A DNA stretch of 64,000 nt from Limosilactobacillus frumenti DSM 13145 (GCF_001436045.1 NZ_AZER01000004.1:62001-126000); one strand, 5' to 3'. Positions 41,738 to 51,292 are shown, counted from the first letter of the stretch. Program-made: numbers and translations. Notes: a model not told the origin generated them from the sequence alone.

Positions 41738-43159
41738 TTAGCTAATAGTAATAGTACCGTTAGCAACTAACCAAATAGCTACGATACTCAAAACAAGAAT
41801 CAAAACCATTACGCACTTTTCAGCAGTCGTCATCTTGTGGTTGTTTTCCCGACAAGCAAGGTAGTAAATGATGAATCCAGGGATGAAACTGATGGAAACA
41901 AGCAATACTTCTTGCCAACCAGCTAAGAACATGCATGCGAACATGAATGCAGCGGAAAGCAGACCAATTGTGAATTGACCCCATTCCTTGTTTTCTGAAC
42001 TGTACTTCATTTGGTAAAGACCAACGAACAAGTATGAGAACAAGATAGCAGCAGAACAAAGTGAGTAAGCAAATTCATATGCTTTTTCAGTGAATAACAG
42101 TGAGAACAGGAAGATCGTTTGGAGAACAGCAGTAATCATTAAGGATGCCGTAGGAGCGTTCTTAGCGTTTACCCGACCCCAAATTTCAGGCATTGCCTTG
42201 TCCTCAGCAACTAACATTGTGGTTTCAGCTGGCAGCATCGTCCATGATAACCAAGAAACAATGGTTGAAATAATTAAACCAACGTTGATTAAGACAGAAC
42301 CCCAGGTACCAACAGTAGCCTTAAGAACATGACCAATAGCAGGTTGCCCCATGGAAGCCAATTGAGCCCGGTCAAGTGTACCGTAAGGCAGGATGGAAAT
42401 CAGGACATAGATAACAACCAAGATTACGAAGGCTAAGATGGAAGCTTCTTGAGCAGCAGAACGTGACTTAGCACGGTGAGCCATAACAGAAGCCCCTTCA
42501 ACACCGATAAAGACCCAAATCAGAGTCATCAAAGTACCTTGCATTTGTGACCAAACAGAACCAGTCGTGGTTCCCTTAGAAGCATTGTTAGCTACCCGGC
42601 CCCAGAAGTCAGCAGTAAACATACCGGCCTTGAAGCAAACAATCATAATAACGATGAAGATAATCAAAGGTAAGACCTTGCAGATCGTCCCAATCATGTT
42701 AACAAAGGAAGCAGATTCCACACCATTGTTAACTAAGATGGTCAGCAACCAGCAGAAAATAATTGCTACGATGATTGATGGTAAGTTCTGACCACCCTTA
42801 AAGGTTGGGAAGAAAGTCCCGATTGAACTCATTAACATGGTAGCAAAAGCAATGTTACCAAGCCATGCAGATAACCAGTAGGACCAACCAGAAATAAATT
42901 CACCCATTGGTCCAAAACCGGCACCAGCATAAGAGAAAATGCCGGCAGTTAAGTCTGGTCGTTTTTCAGACAAATTGTTCAATGAAAGAACAAGCATTAA
43001 GAATCCGATACCAACGAAGACCCATGCTAACAGAGCTGGACCTGGAGCGGCAGCGGCTGAAACATCACTGGTAATTCCAAAAATACCAGTACCAATACAG
43101 GAACTAACGATGAGGGCAATTAATTCGCCCTTACCAATTCCCTTCTTTTCGTTTTCCAT
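41738..43159 (-). CDS. arcD: Arginine/ornithine antiporter-like APC transporter (ArcD family)
   Basis: 473 residues with about 12-13 spans and the APC-type substrate motif SSCIGTGIFGITSDVSAAAAPGP-type start (residues about 18-40). This glycine-rich beginning is characteristic of ArcD/lysine-type basic amino acid antiporters. The neighbouring argR and arcA make arginine in, ornithine out the likely exchange, feeding the deiminase pathway. Substrate is inferred from context. Confidence 0.85.
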   Translation of the reverse strand: MENEKKGIGKGELIALIVSSCIGTGIFGITSDVSAAAAPGPALLAWVFVGIGFLMLVLSLNNLSEKRPDLTAGIFSYAGAGFGPMGEFISGWSYWLSAWLGNIAFATMLMSSIGTFFPTFKGGQNLPSIIVAIIFCWLLTILVNNGVESASFVNMIGTICKVLPLIIFIVIMIVCFKAGMFTADFWGRVANNASKGTTTGSVWSQMQGTLMTLIWVFIGVEGASVMAHRAKSRSAAQEASILAFVILVVIYVLISILPYGTLDRAQLASMGQPAIGHVLKATVGTWGSVLINVGLIISTIVSWLSWTMLPAETTMLVAEDKAMPEIWGRVNAKNAPTASLMITAVLQTIFLFSLLFTEKAYEFAYSLCSAAILFSYLFVGLYQMKYSSENKEWGQFTIGLLSAAFMFACMFLAGWQEVLLVSISFIPGFIIYYLACRENNHKMTTAEKCVMVLILVLSIVAIWLVANGTITIS

Positions 43160-43177
43160 TTATACCCCTCATTTCTA

Positions 43178-43645
43178 TTAAAGATGTGAGTTCATGTGCT
43201 CAACAATTAAATTGTAAATCACCTGTGCATCATCATTGCTCTTGCTAATAATGATTAGAGTATCATTGCCCGCTAAAGTCCCTACAACCTCTGGAATATC
43301 CAGTTCATCGAACATTCCCCCAAGGATCGTTGCGTAACTAGAGTTCAATGCTGTTTTGACCACGTTCATAAATTGAACGGTTTCGATGGTCCGCACATTG
43401 TCACGAATTCCAGCATACAGGCGACTAAAATCATGCTCAGGAGTTAATTGTAACTGAACATAGTAGGTTCGCCCCTCACCATCATTAGCTTTCACAATAT
43501 TGAGTGCGTGAATATCTCGCGAAATTGTCGCCTGCGTGGTTTCAACGCCATGTTGGTTAAGTAATGCCAGCAGCTCATCTTGAGTTTCAATTTTATGATC
43601 ACTAACCAACTGTTCGATCATTTTTCGCCGCGCTGTTCGATTCAT
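43178..43645 (-). CDS. argR: Arginine repressor ArgR
   Basis: 155-residue arginine-sensing regulator: N-terminal winged helix (residues 1-70, ISRDIHAL recognition helix) and C-terminal hexamerising domain with the GTLAGNDTLIII arginine-binding region. It lies between arcA and arcD, suggesting local control of the deiminase genes (ArcR/AhrC-like role). GGGGATG precedes the ATG. Confidence 0.93.
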   Translation of the reverse strand: MNRTARRKMIEQLVSDHKIETQDELLALLNQHGVETTQATISRDIHALNIVKANDGEGRTYYVQLQLTPEHDFSRLYAGIRDNVRTIETVQFMNVVKTALNSSYATILGGMFDELDIPEVVGTLAGNDTLIIISKSNDDAQVIYNLIVEHMNSHL

Positions 43646-43691
43646 TCACTTCATCCCCAATCAACAACTTAACAGCCTAATTATACAATAA

Positions 43692-43750
43692 AAGCAGCAG
43701 ATTAACGTAAAGTGAATTAAAATTCACCTGGTACGAATAATTTGCTGCTT
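43692..43750 (-). terminator. arcA terminator
   Basis: AAGCAGCA / TGCTGCTT arms with a T run on the minus strand. The loop contains the ARG-box palindrome at 43713. Confidence 0.65.
43713..43726. promoter_or_regulatory. ARG box upstream of argR
   Basis: TGAATTAAAATTCA is a perfect 14-bp palindrome matching the ArgR half-site consensus TGAAT-WWWW-ATTCA, 68 bp upstream of argR. It suggests autoregulation. Confidence 0.7.
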
Positions 43751-43764
43751 CTATTTAGAAAATA

Positions 43765-44994
43765 TTATTTAGTCAGATCTTCACGTACAATTGGGCAAGA
43801 CATGCAACGTGGACCACCACGACCACGTGATAATTCGCTTGAACGAACCTCATGAACGAGAATTCCGTGCTTCCGCAGCAAGTCATTTGATACATAGTTC
43901 CGGTCGTAAGTTACAACCTCACCTGGAGCAATTGTCAAAGTGTTGGAACCATCATTCCATTGTTCACGTGGAGCAACGATTGGGTCACCGTTACCAGTTG
44001 GAATCAAGTCAATTTCAGGCTTGTCCAATACTTCTTCCAGAACCTTTTGAAGGTCAGTACGGTGTTGAATTTCGATTTCGCCATCCTTACCTGGGTGGAG
44101 AATGTAGGTATCAATCTTACCGCCATCTAAGATTTGTGGATGAACAGTGAATTGATCGTAGTTGATCATTGTGAAGACAGTATCCAAGTGCATCATAGCA
44201 TGGTTGTGTGGAATATGAATAGCAACAACCGTGTCGTAATTTGAATCCTTGAACAGGTTCCGAGCAATGTCCATAATAGCATCGGCGGAAGTCCGCTGAG
44301 AGATACCAATAGCAAAGACATGGTCAGAAAGTACTAATTCGTCCCCACCTTCGATACGAGTATCGTGGTAACGATCACGCCATACATGAACACCCTTGTT
44401 AGCAAAACGTGGGTTGTGCTTAATGATGTATTCAGTAAATAGTGATTCACGTTGACGAGCCTTGAAAGTCATGTGGTTAATCGTGATACCTTCACCGATT
44501 GAAGCTTGTGGGTCACGAGTAAAGTAGGCGTTTGGCATTGGATCCATAAAGAATGGGTAATCAGCATCTTCAGCCATTTCAGCAAGTGAAACGAACTTAG
44601 TCTGAATTTCATCTTTACGAACACCAGCAATAATCTTATCAACCATTGCTTGGGTATCCATACTCAGTAAGTATTCCTTCAAAGCGTCGTGAACAGCACC
44701 AGCAGCGTGGCCGGATTCTGCCAACATCTTTTCAAGGAATTCATTCTTTACTTGGTCATCTGCTAATGCTTCAGCAGCCAACTTAGCAAAGTAAAGGACT
44801 TCAACCCCGTTGTCCCGTAATGTCTTAGCAAAGAAATCATGTTCTTCTTGTGCAATTGGCAGGTATGGGATGTCATCAACCAGCATACGGTGAAGAATGT
44901 CAGGGTAGACATTTTCGATTTCGTGTCCTGGACGGTGCAGCATAACTGTCTTAAGCTTTCCAATTTCAGATGTTACGTGAATTGGGCTTTGCAT
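43765..44994 (-). CDS. arcA: Arginine deiminase
   Basis: Hydrolyses arginine to citrulline and ammonia, first step of the ADI pathway for energy and acid resistance. 409 residues from the ATG at 44994 (AAGGAGTG before it). Motifs: FTRDP, HMDTVFT-type [15 protein letters not shown], and the catalytic Cys in PRCMSCPIV near the C-terminus. arcB and arcC are not adjacent here, so the pathway genes must be elsewhere or missing. Confidence 0.97.
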   Translation of the reverse strand: MQSPIHVTSEIGKLKTVMLHRPGHEIENVYPDILHRMLVDDIPYLPIAQEEHDFFAKTLRDNGVEVLYFAKLAAEALADDQVKNEFLEKMLAESGHAAGAVHDALKEYLLSMDTQAMVDKIIAGVRKDEIQTKFVSLAEMAEDADYPFFMDPMPNAYFTRDPQASIGEGITINHMTFKARQRESLFTEYIIKHNPRFANKGVHVWRDRYHDTRIEGGDELVLSDHVFAIGISQRTSADAIMDIARNLFKDSNYDTVVAIHIPHNHAMMHLDTVFTMINYDQFTVHPQILDGGKIDTYILHPGKDGEIEIQHRTDLQKVLEEVLDKPEIDLIPTGNGDPIVAPREQWNDGSNTLTIAPGEVVTYDRNYVSNDLLRKHGILVHEVRSSELSRGRGGPRCMSCPIVREDLTK

Positions 44995-45036
44995 ATACAC
45001 TCACTCCTTTGTGTGCTTTCATTTGATTACAAGTAC

Positions 45037-45065
45037 ATCATACAGATTTATGAAAACGTTGTCAA
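45037..45065 (-). promoter_or_regulatory. arcA promoter with overlapping cre site
   Basis: TTGACA (45060-45065), 17-bp spacer, TATGAT (45037-45042) on the minus strand. TGAAAACGTTGTCA at 45051-45064 fits the CcpA cre consensus TGWNANCGNTNWCA at every position and covers most of the -35, which predicts carbon catabolite repression. Confidence 0.85.
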
Positions 45066-45177
45066 ACACTTTATTAACGGGAGTTTGTGTACTTTAGACC
45101 AGTTATGAATGAACGGTCAATTTATTCAATCTAATATACATTATTCACCAGCTTTGGGTATATTATTCGTTACTAAT

Positions 45178-45191
45178 TGAATAAAAATTGA
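45178..45191. promoter_or_regulatory. ARG-box-like site upstream of arcA
   Basis: TGAATAAAAATTGA differs at one position from the ARG-box palindrome; it is about 115 bp upstream of the arcA -35. Further ATTCA/TGAAT half sites lie between 45105 and 45150. Confidence 0.45.
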
Positions 45192-45200
45192 ACAAATTTT

Positions 45201-46226
45201 TCACAATCTTTTTTGCTGATTTTCACGCAAATAAGTAGCAAAAATATGGTCACGGGCATCTAAGAATGCTTGATTCTTCGCACTCGGATGAACACGATTT
45301 GTAAGAACAACCATCCCCGTATCTTGCTGCCGATCCAGAATTATCCAGGTCCCAGTGAAGCCAGTATGAGAGATCAAAATATGTCCATCCACCGGTGAAT
45401 GCAATAATTTCCAGCCCAAAGAACGACTGTGGTGACCAGGAATTAATGTTTGGTCAGTAAACAACATATCAATTAGCGAAGCACTTAGTTGCCCATTCAT
45501 TTGTCGCTCAATCAAGCTTCGGCCGAATGTTTCAAGATCAGCTAATGTCGAAAACAAGCCAGCACAACCACAATCATCGCCTAGAATATACCCCTTCGGA
45601 TCATGGGATTGTCCACGAATGACCCCACGGACCGCTTGCTTTTCTGTTGGTACGGCATTCACAGCTGATGGATGATAGCTAGTATCTGCCATTCCCAGTG
45701 GTTGGGTGACTAATTCCCGGATAGCATGAGCAACCGATTCTCCCGTTACCTGTTCAATGATCCAACCCAACAATAAAAAGTTGACATCCGCATATCGAAT
45801 CTGCCGGTTAAAACTATCGTCAACCCGCTGGGTAGTAATGAAAGCCCGTTTTAGTTCTTGAGGACCTAATTGATTGCGATGAGGAATATAACCATGAAGA
45901 CCTGATGTATGCGTTAATAGGTTGCGAACGGTTGGCCGAGAATCAGTAAACTCAGGCAAAAAACGAGTGACCGGATCATCAAGGCTGACCAATCGCCGTT
46001 GCATTAATTGTTGGATTACCGGTACCGTACCCACAACCTTTGTCAGTGATGCCAGATCATACTGCATTCCTGAACGGAGAGGTTCTTCTTCCGGCAACCA
46101 CGCCGCCTCTCCCATCACTTTGCGAATGGTCTGCTCTCCATCAAATAAGCAATATGAAATTCCCGGAACAATGTGTTGATGAACTAAATTAACTAATAAT
46201 TGTTGTGTTTTGGGATACTGATTCAT
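45201..46226 (-). CDS. Serine beta-lactamase-fold hydrolase
   Basis: 341-residue penicillin-binding-like hydrolase of the class C/AmpC-like fold. The nucleophile motif SLTK (in DLASLTKVVGT, near residue 63), the Tyr motif YADVN near 147 and the third motif HTGFTG near 291 are present. ATG at 46226 with GGAAAGG upstream; the in-frame GTG two codons before is less likely. No signal peptide, so probably a cytoplasmic esterase or peptidase. Most such proteins in lactobacilli are not drug-resistance enzymes. Confidence 0.85.
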   Translation of the reverse strand: MNQYPKTQQLLVNLVHQHIVPGISYCLFDGEQTIRKVMGEAAWLPEEEPLRSGMQYDLASLTKVVGTVPVIQQLMQRRLVSLDDPVTRFLPEFTDSRPTVRNLLTHTSGLHGYIPHRNQLGPQELKRAFITTQRVDDSFNRQIRYADVNFLLLGWIIEQVTGESVAHAIRELVTQPLGMADTSYHPSAVNAVPTEKQAVRGVIRGQSHDPKGYILGDDCGCAGLFSTLADLETFGRSLIERQMNGQLSASLIDMLFTDQTLIPGHHSRSLGWKLLHSPVDGHILISHTGFTGTWIILDRQQDTGMVVLTNRVHPSAKNQAFLDARDHIFATYLRENQQKRL

Positions 46227-46270
46227 ATTCACCTTTCCTTTACGAATTAACTGCTAATATTGTATACACA

Positions 46271-46306
46271 AAGACAGCGGAGAACGCAATTATTCTTCGC
46301 TGTCTT
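46271..46306 (-). terminator. Terminator of the ABC exporter operon
   Basis: AAGACAGCG / CGCTGTCTT arms followed by T-rich sequence on the minus strand. Confidence 0.8.
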
Positions 46307-46312
46307 GTTATT

Positions 46313-48139
46313 TTATAAGTTATTACCAACAAACTGACTGTTGTAGAGGTCAGCATAAAAACCATGTTGGGCCATTAATGACTCATGATTACCAGTTTCG
46401 ATAATGTGCCCATGGTTAACAACGATGATTTGTTCAGCATTCCGAATAGTCGAAAGCCGGTGAGCAACAACAAAGCTTGTCCGGTTAGCTTGCAGTTCCG
46501 TCATCGCCCGCTGAATTAAGGATTCAGTTCGGGTATCAACGGAACTGGTGGCCTCATCCAAAATCAAAATTTCTGGATTAGCCAAGAAAGCCCGGGCAAT
46601 GGTCAAAAGCTGCCGCTGGCCTTGTGAAATGTTCGAGGCACTCTCGTTTAATACCGTTTGATACCCATCAGGTAATTCACGAATAAAGCCATCAGCATGC
46701 GCCATTCGAGCAGCCTGATAAACCTCTTCTTCAGTCGCGTCTTCACGCCCATACTTGATATTATCAAAGATTGTCCCGGTGAATAGCCAGGTATCCTGCA
46801 AGACCATTGCAATGTGCTTCCGCAGTTCTGGCCGCGTCATTGAACGTGTATCACGACCGTCCAAGTAAATGTGACCATCCTTGACATCATAAAACCGTTC
46901 CAAAAGGTTAATAATGGTCGTTTTCCCGGCCCCGGTTGGACCAACAATAGCGACCGTTTGGTTAACTGGCGCCTTTAAATTAAAGTTTTCAATCAGTGGC
47001 CCATCACCATAGGAGAACTTAACATCCTTAAATTCCACCTTTGGTAAGGGCTCCTCTTGAATTTGCGTTGGATCAGCATCAGATGGTGTCATTTCCTCCG
47101 CATCCAGAACAGCAAAGATCCGTTCCGCCGAAGCAATCGTTTGTTGAATGGTACTACTCAAGTTAGCAATCTGCGTAATTGGCTGAGAAAATTGGTTGGT
47201 ATACTGCAAAAATGCCTGAACATTACCAAGCGTAATTTGTCCATGAATCACTTGAATAGCACCGACGACAGCCACCAAAACGTATCCTAAATTCCGAATG
47301 AAGTTCATTAGTGGATAAATTAAGATGGAGAAAAACTGGGCTTTCCAAGCAGCTCGATAATAATTGTGGTTTGCCTTGGCAAAGTTTGCTTCTTCAGTAG
47401 CTTCCTTATTGAAAGTCTTAACAATAGTATGACCAGCATAGTTTTCTTCGACCTGCCCATTAATTTTCCCGAGCTCTGCCTGTTGACGACCAAAGAGCCG
47501 TTGCGCAGTTGGGGCAACAAAAGCAACTAATAATCCACTCAGCGGTAACATAACCATCGCTACCAGTGTCAACTGCCAGCTAATGGTCAACATTAACACG
47601 AGGACCCCAACGAAGGTAATGGCACTGGTAATTAATTGGATCAAACTTTGCTGGAGAGTTCCGGCAATGTTATCCATATCATTAACCATCCGGCTCATAA
47701 TATCCCCGTTGCTGTGGTTATCGTAAAACTTCACTGGGACCCGGGCCATCTTGGCCTTTAAATCTTGTCGCAAGTTATACACAACCCGTTGCGAGATCCT
47801 GGTCATGATAATCTGTTGAATAAAGGAGAACAGTCCTGAAAAGACATACAATAGAACGACCGTAACACCAATAATAAAGATCCGGTGAAAATCAATTGGG
47901 AAACTAGTAATATGGTGACCATTTTTGATCAGTGCGGCGCCCTTTATTACCCCGTTATAGATAATGGTCGTTGCCTCACCTAAGATCTTTGGAGCAAGGA
48001 TAGAAAGAATAACCGAGGCAATCGCGAGCAAAATGGAAATTACCACGCCCGCTGCCCAGGGACGAAGATATGCAATCAGCCGTTTCGACGTCGGCCAGAA
48101 GTGTTGAGGCTTATTTCTCCGTCGTGGTGCGTTATGCAT
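46313..48139 (-). CDS. ABC exporter half-transporter, subunit B (multidrug type)
   Basis: 608 residues from the ATG at 48139, which has AAAGGGG at spacing 9 and overlaps the upstream gene by 8 bases. Six-span ABC transmembrane domain (residues about 30-320) and C-terminal ATPase with GPTGAGKTT, signature ISQGQRQLL (weaker than the LSGGQ form) and Walker B ILILDEATSSVD. It pairs with the next upstream gene as a heterodimeric exporter like YfiB/YfiC or LmrC/LmrD. Control by the MarR gene at the operon head suggests drug or toxic-compound efflux. Confidence 0.9.
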   Translation of the reverse strand: MHNAPRRRNKPQHFWPTSKRLIAYLRPWAAGVVISILLAIASVILSILAPKILGEATTIIYNGVIKGAALIKNGHHITSFPIDFHRIFIIGVTVVLLYVFSGLFSFIQQIIMTRISQRVVYNLRQDLKAKMARVPVKFYDNHSNGDIMSRMVNDMDNIAGTLQQSLIQLITSAITFVGVLVLMLTISWQLTLVAMVMLPLSGLLVAFVAPTAQRLFGRQQAELGKINGQVEENYAGHTIVKTFNKEATEEANFAKANHNYYRAAWKAQFFSILIYPLMNFIRNLGYVLVAVVGAIQVIHGQITLGNVQAFLQYTNQFSQPITQIANLSSTIQQTIASAERIFAVLDAEEMTPSDADPTQIQEEPLPKVEFKDVKFSYGDGPLIENFNLKAPVNQTVAIVGPTGAGKTTIINLLERFYDVKDGHIYLDGRDTRSMTRPELRKHIAMVLQDTWLFTGTIFDNIKYGREDATEEEVYQAARMAHADGFIRELPDGYQTVLNESASNISQGQRQLLTIARAFLANPEILILDEATSSVDTRTESLIQRAMTELQANRTSFVVAHRLSTIRNAEQIIVVNHGHIIETGNHESLMAQHGFYADLYNSQFVGNNL

Positions 48140-49874
48140 TCTCGTCATCCCCTTTCTGAATTTGCGAGTAAACAATCTGGCGGTAAGTTTCATTATTCGC
48201 CATTAACTCTTGATGACTTCCCTGACCAACTACTTTTCCATCATCTAACACAATAATGAGGTCAGCATCCGCCACAGTGGAAACCCGTTGGGCAACAATC
48301 ACGCTTACCGCCTGCTTGATCATTGAATCTTTGTGCAGAGCTTGCCGCAACTCAGCATCCGTCTTAAAGTCCAATGCTGAGAATGAGTCATCAAAAATAT
48401 AAATCGACGCGTGCCGAATAATCGTCCGGGCAATTGCTAACCGCTGACGTTGGCCACCAGAGAAGTTATCCCCATTTTGTTCAACTTCGGCATCTAGTCC
48501 GCCAGCTTCTTTAACGAAATCGGCTGCTTTAGCAACTTCTAACGCATGCCACATTTCTTTATCGGTCGCATCAGGATTACCAAACTCAAGATTTGAGCGA
48601 ATCGTTCCACTAAATAGAACGGCCTTTTGCTGAGTAATTGATATATGGGAGTGCAACTCGTGCTGGTTCAGTCGGTCGATTGGTGCCCCATCAACCTTAA
48701 TTTCACCACTTTCAATATTAAACAAGCGGGGAATAAGGTTCACAAGAGTCGATTTTCCTGAACCGGTCCCACCAATAATTGCTAAGGTCTGTCCGGCACC
48801 AACATGGAAGTTCAGATTCTGCAATGCTAGTTTTTCAGCACCGGCATAGCGGAAGTTAACGTTCGTAAAGTCTAGTGAAGCCGGCGCGTCTTTGGCAATA
48901 TGGGTTTGCTGATCGACTGGAAGGTCGGCAACACTTGGCTTATGGTCCAGCACTTTATTGATCCGTGCTGCTGATGCAGAAGCCCGGGGAATAAACACGA
49001 AGATCATTCCGAGCATCATAAAACTAATCATGATTTGGGTAGCATACGTTAAGAACGCAATCAAATTCCCTACTTGCATGGTCATATTGGCAATGAGGTG
49101 TGAACCCATCATGATGATTCCCACGTTAGTTAAGCTGAGGATTAAAGTCATTACTGGAAACAAAAATGACACCAGTGTAAATGCCTTAATTCCCGTCGTC
49201 GTGTAATCATTATTGGCTTTTTGGAAACGGTCTTGTTCCCGTTGGTCCTGACGAAAGGCCCGAATCACCCGAACTCCGGTTAGTCCTTCACGAAAGATCA
49301 AGTTAATCCGGTCCGTTTTTGCCTGGATGCTCTTGAATAACGGCACTGCCAACGCCATCACAATGATCACAACGATTGCCAAGATTGGTAATGAAATCAA
49401 GAAGACAACCGTTAACCGTGGTTCCCGGTAGTAGGCCAATACACAGGCAGCCACTAACATAATTGGTGATTGGAGCATCATCCGTAAGACCTGCATCATC
49501 ACGTTTTGTACTTGGACAACATCGTTGGTTGACCGGGTAATTAATGAAGAGTCACCAAATTCACTCATATCACGACTAGAAAAAAGTAAAACATGATGAA
49601 AGATCTGCTTACGAAGCTTTTCACCCACTTGCATCGATTGTGTAGCTGCAAAGTACACGTTACCAGCGGCTGCCAGGAGGCCCAAAGCAGCTACCAATAA
49701 CATCATGCCTCCCTGGTGCCAGACATATGACAGGTTCTGTTGCATAATTCCGCGATCGACCAGGTCGGAGGTAATGGTTGGGAGGTACAGATCACAAGCG
49801 ACTTGAATCAAAAGAAAGAAGACTGCTAATGTGGTCGCCCACCCGACTAAGTTCTTGCGTGCAATTTTAATCAT
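48132..49874 (-). CDS. ABC exporter half-transporter, subunit A (multidrug type)
   Basis: 580 residues: six-span transmembrane domain and C-terminal ATPase with GGTGSGKST (near residue 371), signature FSGGQRQRL and Walker B IYIFDDSFSALD, where the usual catalytic Glu after the Asp is replaced by Asp. Heterodimeric exporters normally have one such degenerate site, which fits pairing with the following gene. Overlaps the MarR gene by 8 bases. Confidence 0.9.
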   Translation of the reverse strand: MIKIARKNLVGWATTLAVFFLLIQVACDLYLPTITSDLVDRGIMQQNLSYVWHQGGMMLLVAALGLLAAAGNVYFAATQSMQVGEKLRKQIFHHVLLFSSRDMSEFGDSSLITRSTNDVVQVQNVMMQVLRMMLQSPIMLVAACVLAYYREPRLTVVFLISLPILAIVVIIVMALAVPLFKSIQAKTDRINLIFREGLTGVRVIRAFRQDQREQDRFQKANNDYTTTGIKAFTLVSFLFPVMTLILSLTNVGIIMMGSHLIANMTMQVGNLIAFLTYATQIMISFMMLGMIFVFIPRASASAARINKVLDHKPSVADLPVDQQTHIAKDAPASLDFTNVNFRYAGAEKLALQNLNFHVGAGQTLAIIGGTGSGKSTLVNLIPRLFNIESGEIKVDGAPIDRLNQHELHSHISITQQKAVLFSGTIRSNLEFGNPDATDKEMWHALEVAKAADFVKEAGGLDAEVEQNGDNFSGGQRQRLAIARTIIRHASIYIFDDSFSALDFKTDAELRQALHKDSMIKQAVSVIVAQRVSTVADADLIIVLDDGKVVGQGSHQELMANNETYRQIVYSQIQKGDDENA

Positions 49875-50337
49875 GGTGTTTGTTCATCCCCTTCTCTAAC
49901 TGATCACCATAGTAATGCTGTAAACTGTGTTCCATCCGATCTAACACCTGACAAAAATGTTGTCGTTCCCCATCCGTCAAGTCTTTAGTTAAATTCTGTT
50001 CAAATTCGACCCGTTGTTGGTTAATTTGATCGTACATCGACTGTCCCTTAGCTGTTAAAGACACTTTCACTACTCGTCGATCGTTTGAGCAGCGATGACG
50101 AGCAATAATTTTCTGCCGGTCCATCCGCTCCAGAAGCTGGCTTAACGAACCGGGCTTGATGTGGGCTCGTTCTGCTAATTCTCTTTGTGTCAGTGGTTCC
50201 CCTTCTTGCGCTAACAAGTGGATAATACGCCCCTGACCACGGAACCCACTCGATTGGACTTTGTGGGCAATCTCATTAATATTCGTCACAAAACGGAATA
50301 GTTTAATAAAAAGAATGTCATCCTGATTAATATTCAT
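49867..50337 (-). CDS. MarR family transcriptional regulator
   Basis: 156 residues with the MarR winged helix (residues about 38-100, LTQRELAERAHIKPGSLSQLLERMDRQKII and DRRVVKVSLTAKG) and dimerisation helices at both ends. First gene of the operon with the two ABC subunits, so it most likely represses it and responds to an exported compound. Confidence 0.92.
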   Translation of the reverse strand: MNINQDDILFIKLFRFVTNINEIAHKVQSSGFRGQGRIIHLLAQEGEPLTQRELAERAHIKPGSLSQLLERMDRQKIIARHRCSNDRRVVKVSLTAKGQSMYDQINQQRVEFEQNLTKDLTDGERQHFCQVLDRMEHSLQHYYGDQLEKGMNKHHD

Positions 50338-50356
50338 AACTCGTCTCCAAAATTAA

Positions 50357-50383
50357 TTAGGTACATAATGATTAGGTGCGTAA
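50357..50383 (-). promoter_or_regulatory. Tandem 12-bp repeat at the MarR operon promoter
   Basis: TTAGGTACATAA (50357-50368) and TTAGGTGCGTAA (50372-50383) repeat with 15-bp spacing, 20 bp upstream of the marR start. They are candidate binding sites for the MarR protein. Confidence 0.4.
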
Positions 50384-50543
50384 CTATTTTATCATCATTT
50401 ATTTTGATTGCAAACAAAGCAACTAGTTTTCTTGTTAGCAAATTAATTACAATAAACATTACATAAATGTTACAAATTGATTGCTAATGAGTTACAATAG
50501 AAGTGAGGAAACAATGAGTGGAGTCCAAAGGGGGGTCTTGTTC

Positions 50544-51089
50544 ATGAAGATGAATAAAATATTAACGAGTTCAATTGCAATTCTGATGGCTTGTGGTTTG
50601 GCTGGCTGTGCTGCCAACAGTAGTGCACCTGCTTCACATGTTCACCACGCTACGAGCGCTAAAGTTGTTAAGAACAATAATAAGACGGCCCAAACCAGCA
50701 ATAGTAGTCAAAAAGTGGCCACAACGGGTGAAAGCCACGCTGCCATTAATAATAGCGTTGCAATTCAGTCTCCTGTCCAAACACAACAACAACCGGTTGC
50801 TACGCAAGCAAGTCAATCAAGTTCTAACGTAATAACTAGTCAACAGGTAACTACACAACAACCACAATCTGAGGAAAATGTATTAAATGGTTTCTTCAAA
50901 GCCAGTGGTGTTCAACAACAAACTAATGATCAATACATTGTTACGAAGAAAAATAACGAAAACTACCAAATCGAGATTCGGAATAATAACGATGATAATA
51001 CCGTTTCTCATTTGAGTGGCTTGTACCAATACAATCCAACTTCTGGCAATGTTCAACACATGAACATCACCAGTGGTCAATTTGAATAG
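50544..51089 (+). CDS. Cell-surface lipoprotein of unknown function
   Basis: 181 residues: signal peptide with lipobox CGLAGC (Cys near residue 22), a 90-residue low-complexity linker rich in S, T, Q, N and A, and a small C-terminal domain (residues about 115-181, QYIVTKKNNENYQIEI..., GLYQYNPTSGNVQHMNI). The tail resembles DUF4767-type domains of lactobacillal lipoproteins, but weakly. The ATG at 50544 follows AAAGGGGGG; the longer frame upstream is not supported. Standing alone before the integrated element, it is probably the last core gene on this side. Confidence 0.7.
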   Translation: MKMNKILTSSIAILMACGLAGCAANSSAPASHVHHATSAKVVKNNNKTAQTSNSSQKVATTGESHAAINNSVAIQSPVQTQQQPVATQASQSSSNVITSQQVTTQQPQSEENVLNGFFKASGVQQQTNDQYIVTKKNNENYQIEIRNNNDDNTVSHLSGLYQYNPTSGNVQHMNITSGQFE

Positions 51090-51098
51090 TTAACAACC

Positions 51099-51134
51099 GG
51101 GTGTATGATCCATTAATTATTTAGTCATACACCC
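51099..51134 (+). terminator. Terminator of the lipoprotein gene
   Basis: GGGTGTATGA / TCATACACCC hairpin followed by TATTTGTT. Confidence 0.8.
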
Positions 51135-51148
51135 TATTTGTTATGTGA

Positions 51149-51184
51149 AAAAGCAGGTTGGTGGAAATCCACCAACCTGCTTTT
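51149..51184. terminator. Second, symmetric terminator hairpin
   Basis: AAGCAGGTTGGTGG-AAAT-CCACCAACCTGCTT, a 14-bp perfect stem with A and T runs on its two sides, able to stop transcription from either direction. It marks the left edge before the integrase gene. Confidence 0.85.
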
Positions 51185-51292
51185 ATTGTTATATCAACAC
51201 TATTGTCAACTAATAAATCACCCGCACGGGGATAATAACCCCTTAATATACCGGGCTTTGTGGCGGGTTTTTCCGCAGTTTTTCCGCACAAT

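Noticed and set aside
45201-46226. A drug-resistance beta-lactamase
   Set aside because: No signal peptide and only the general serine-hydrolase motifs; such genes in lactobacilli are usually esterases or peptidases.
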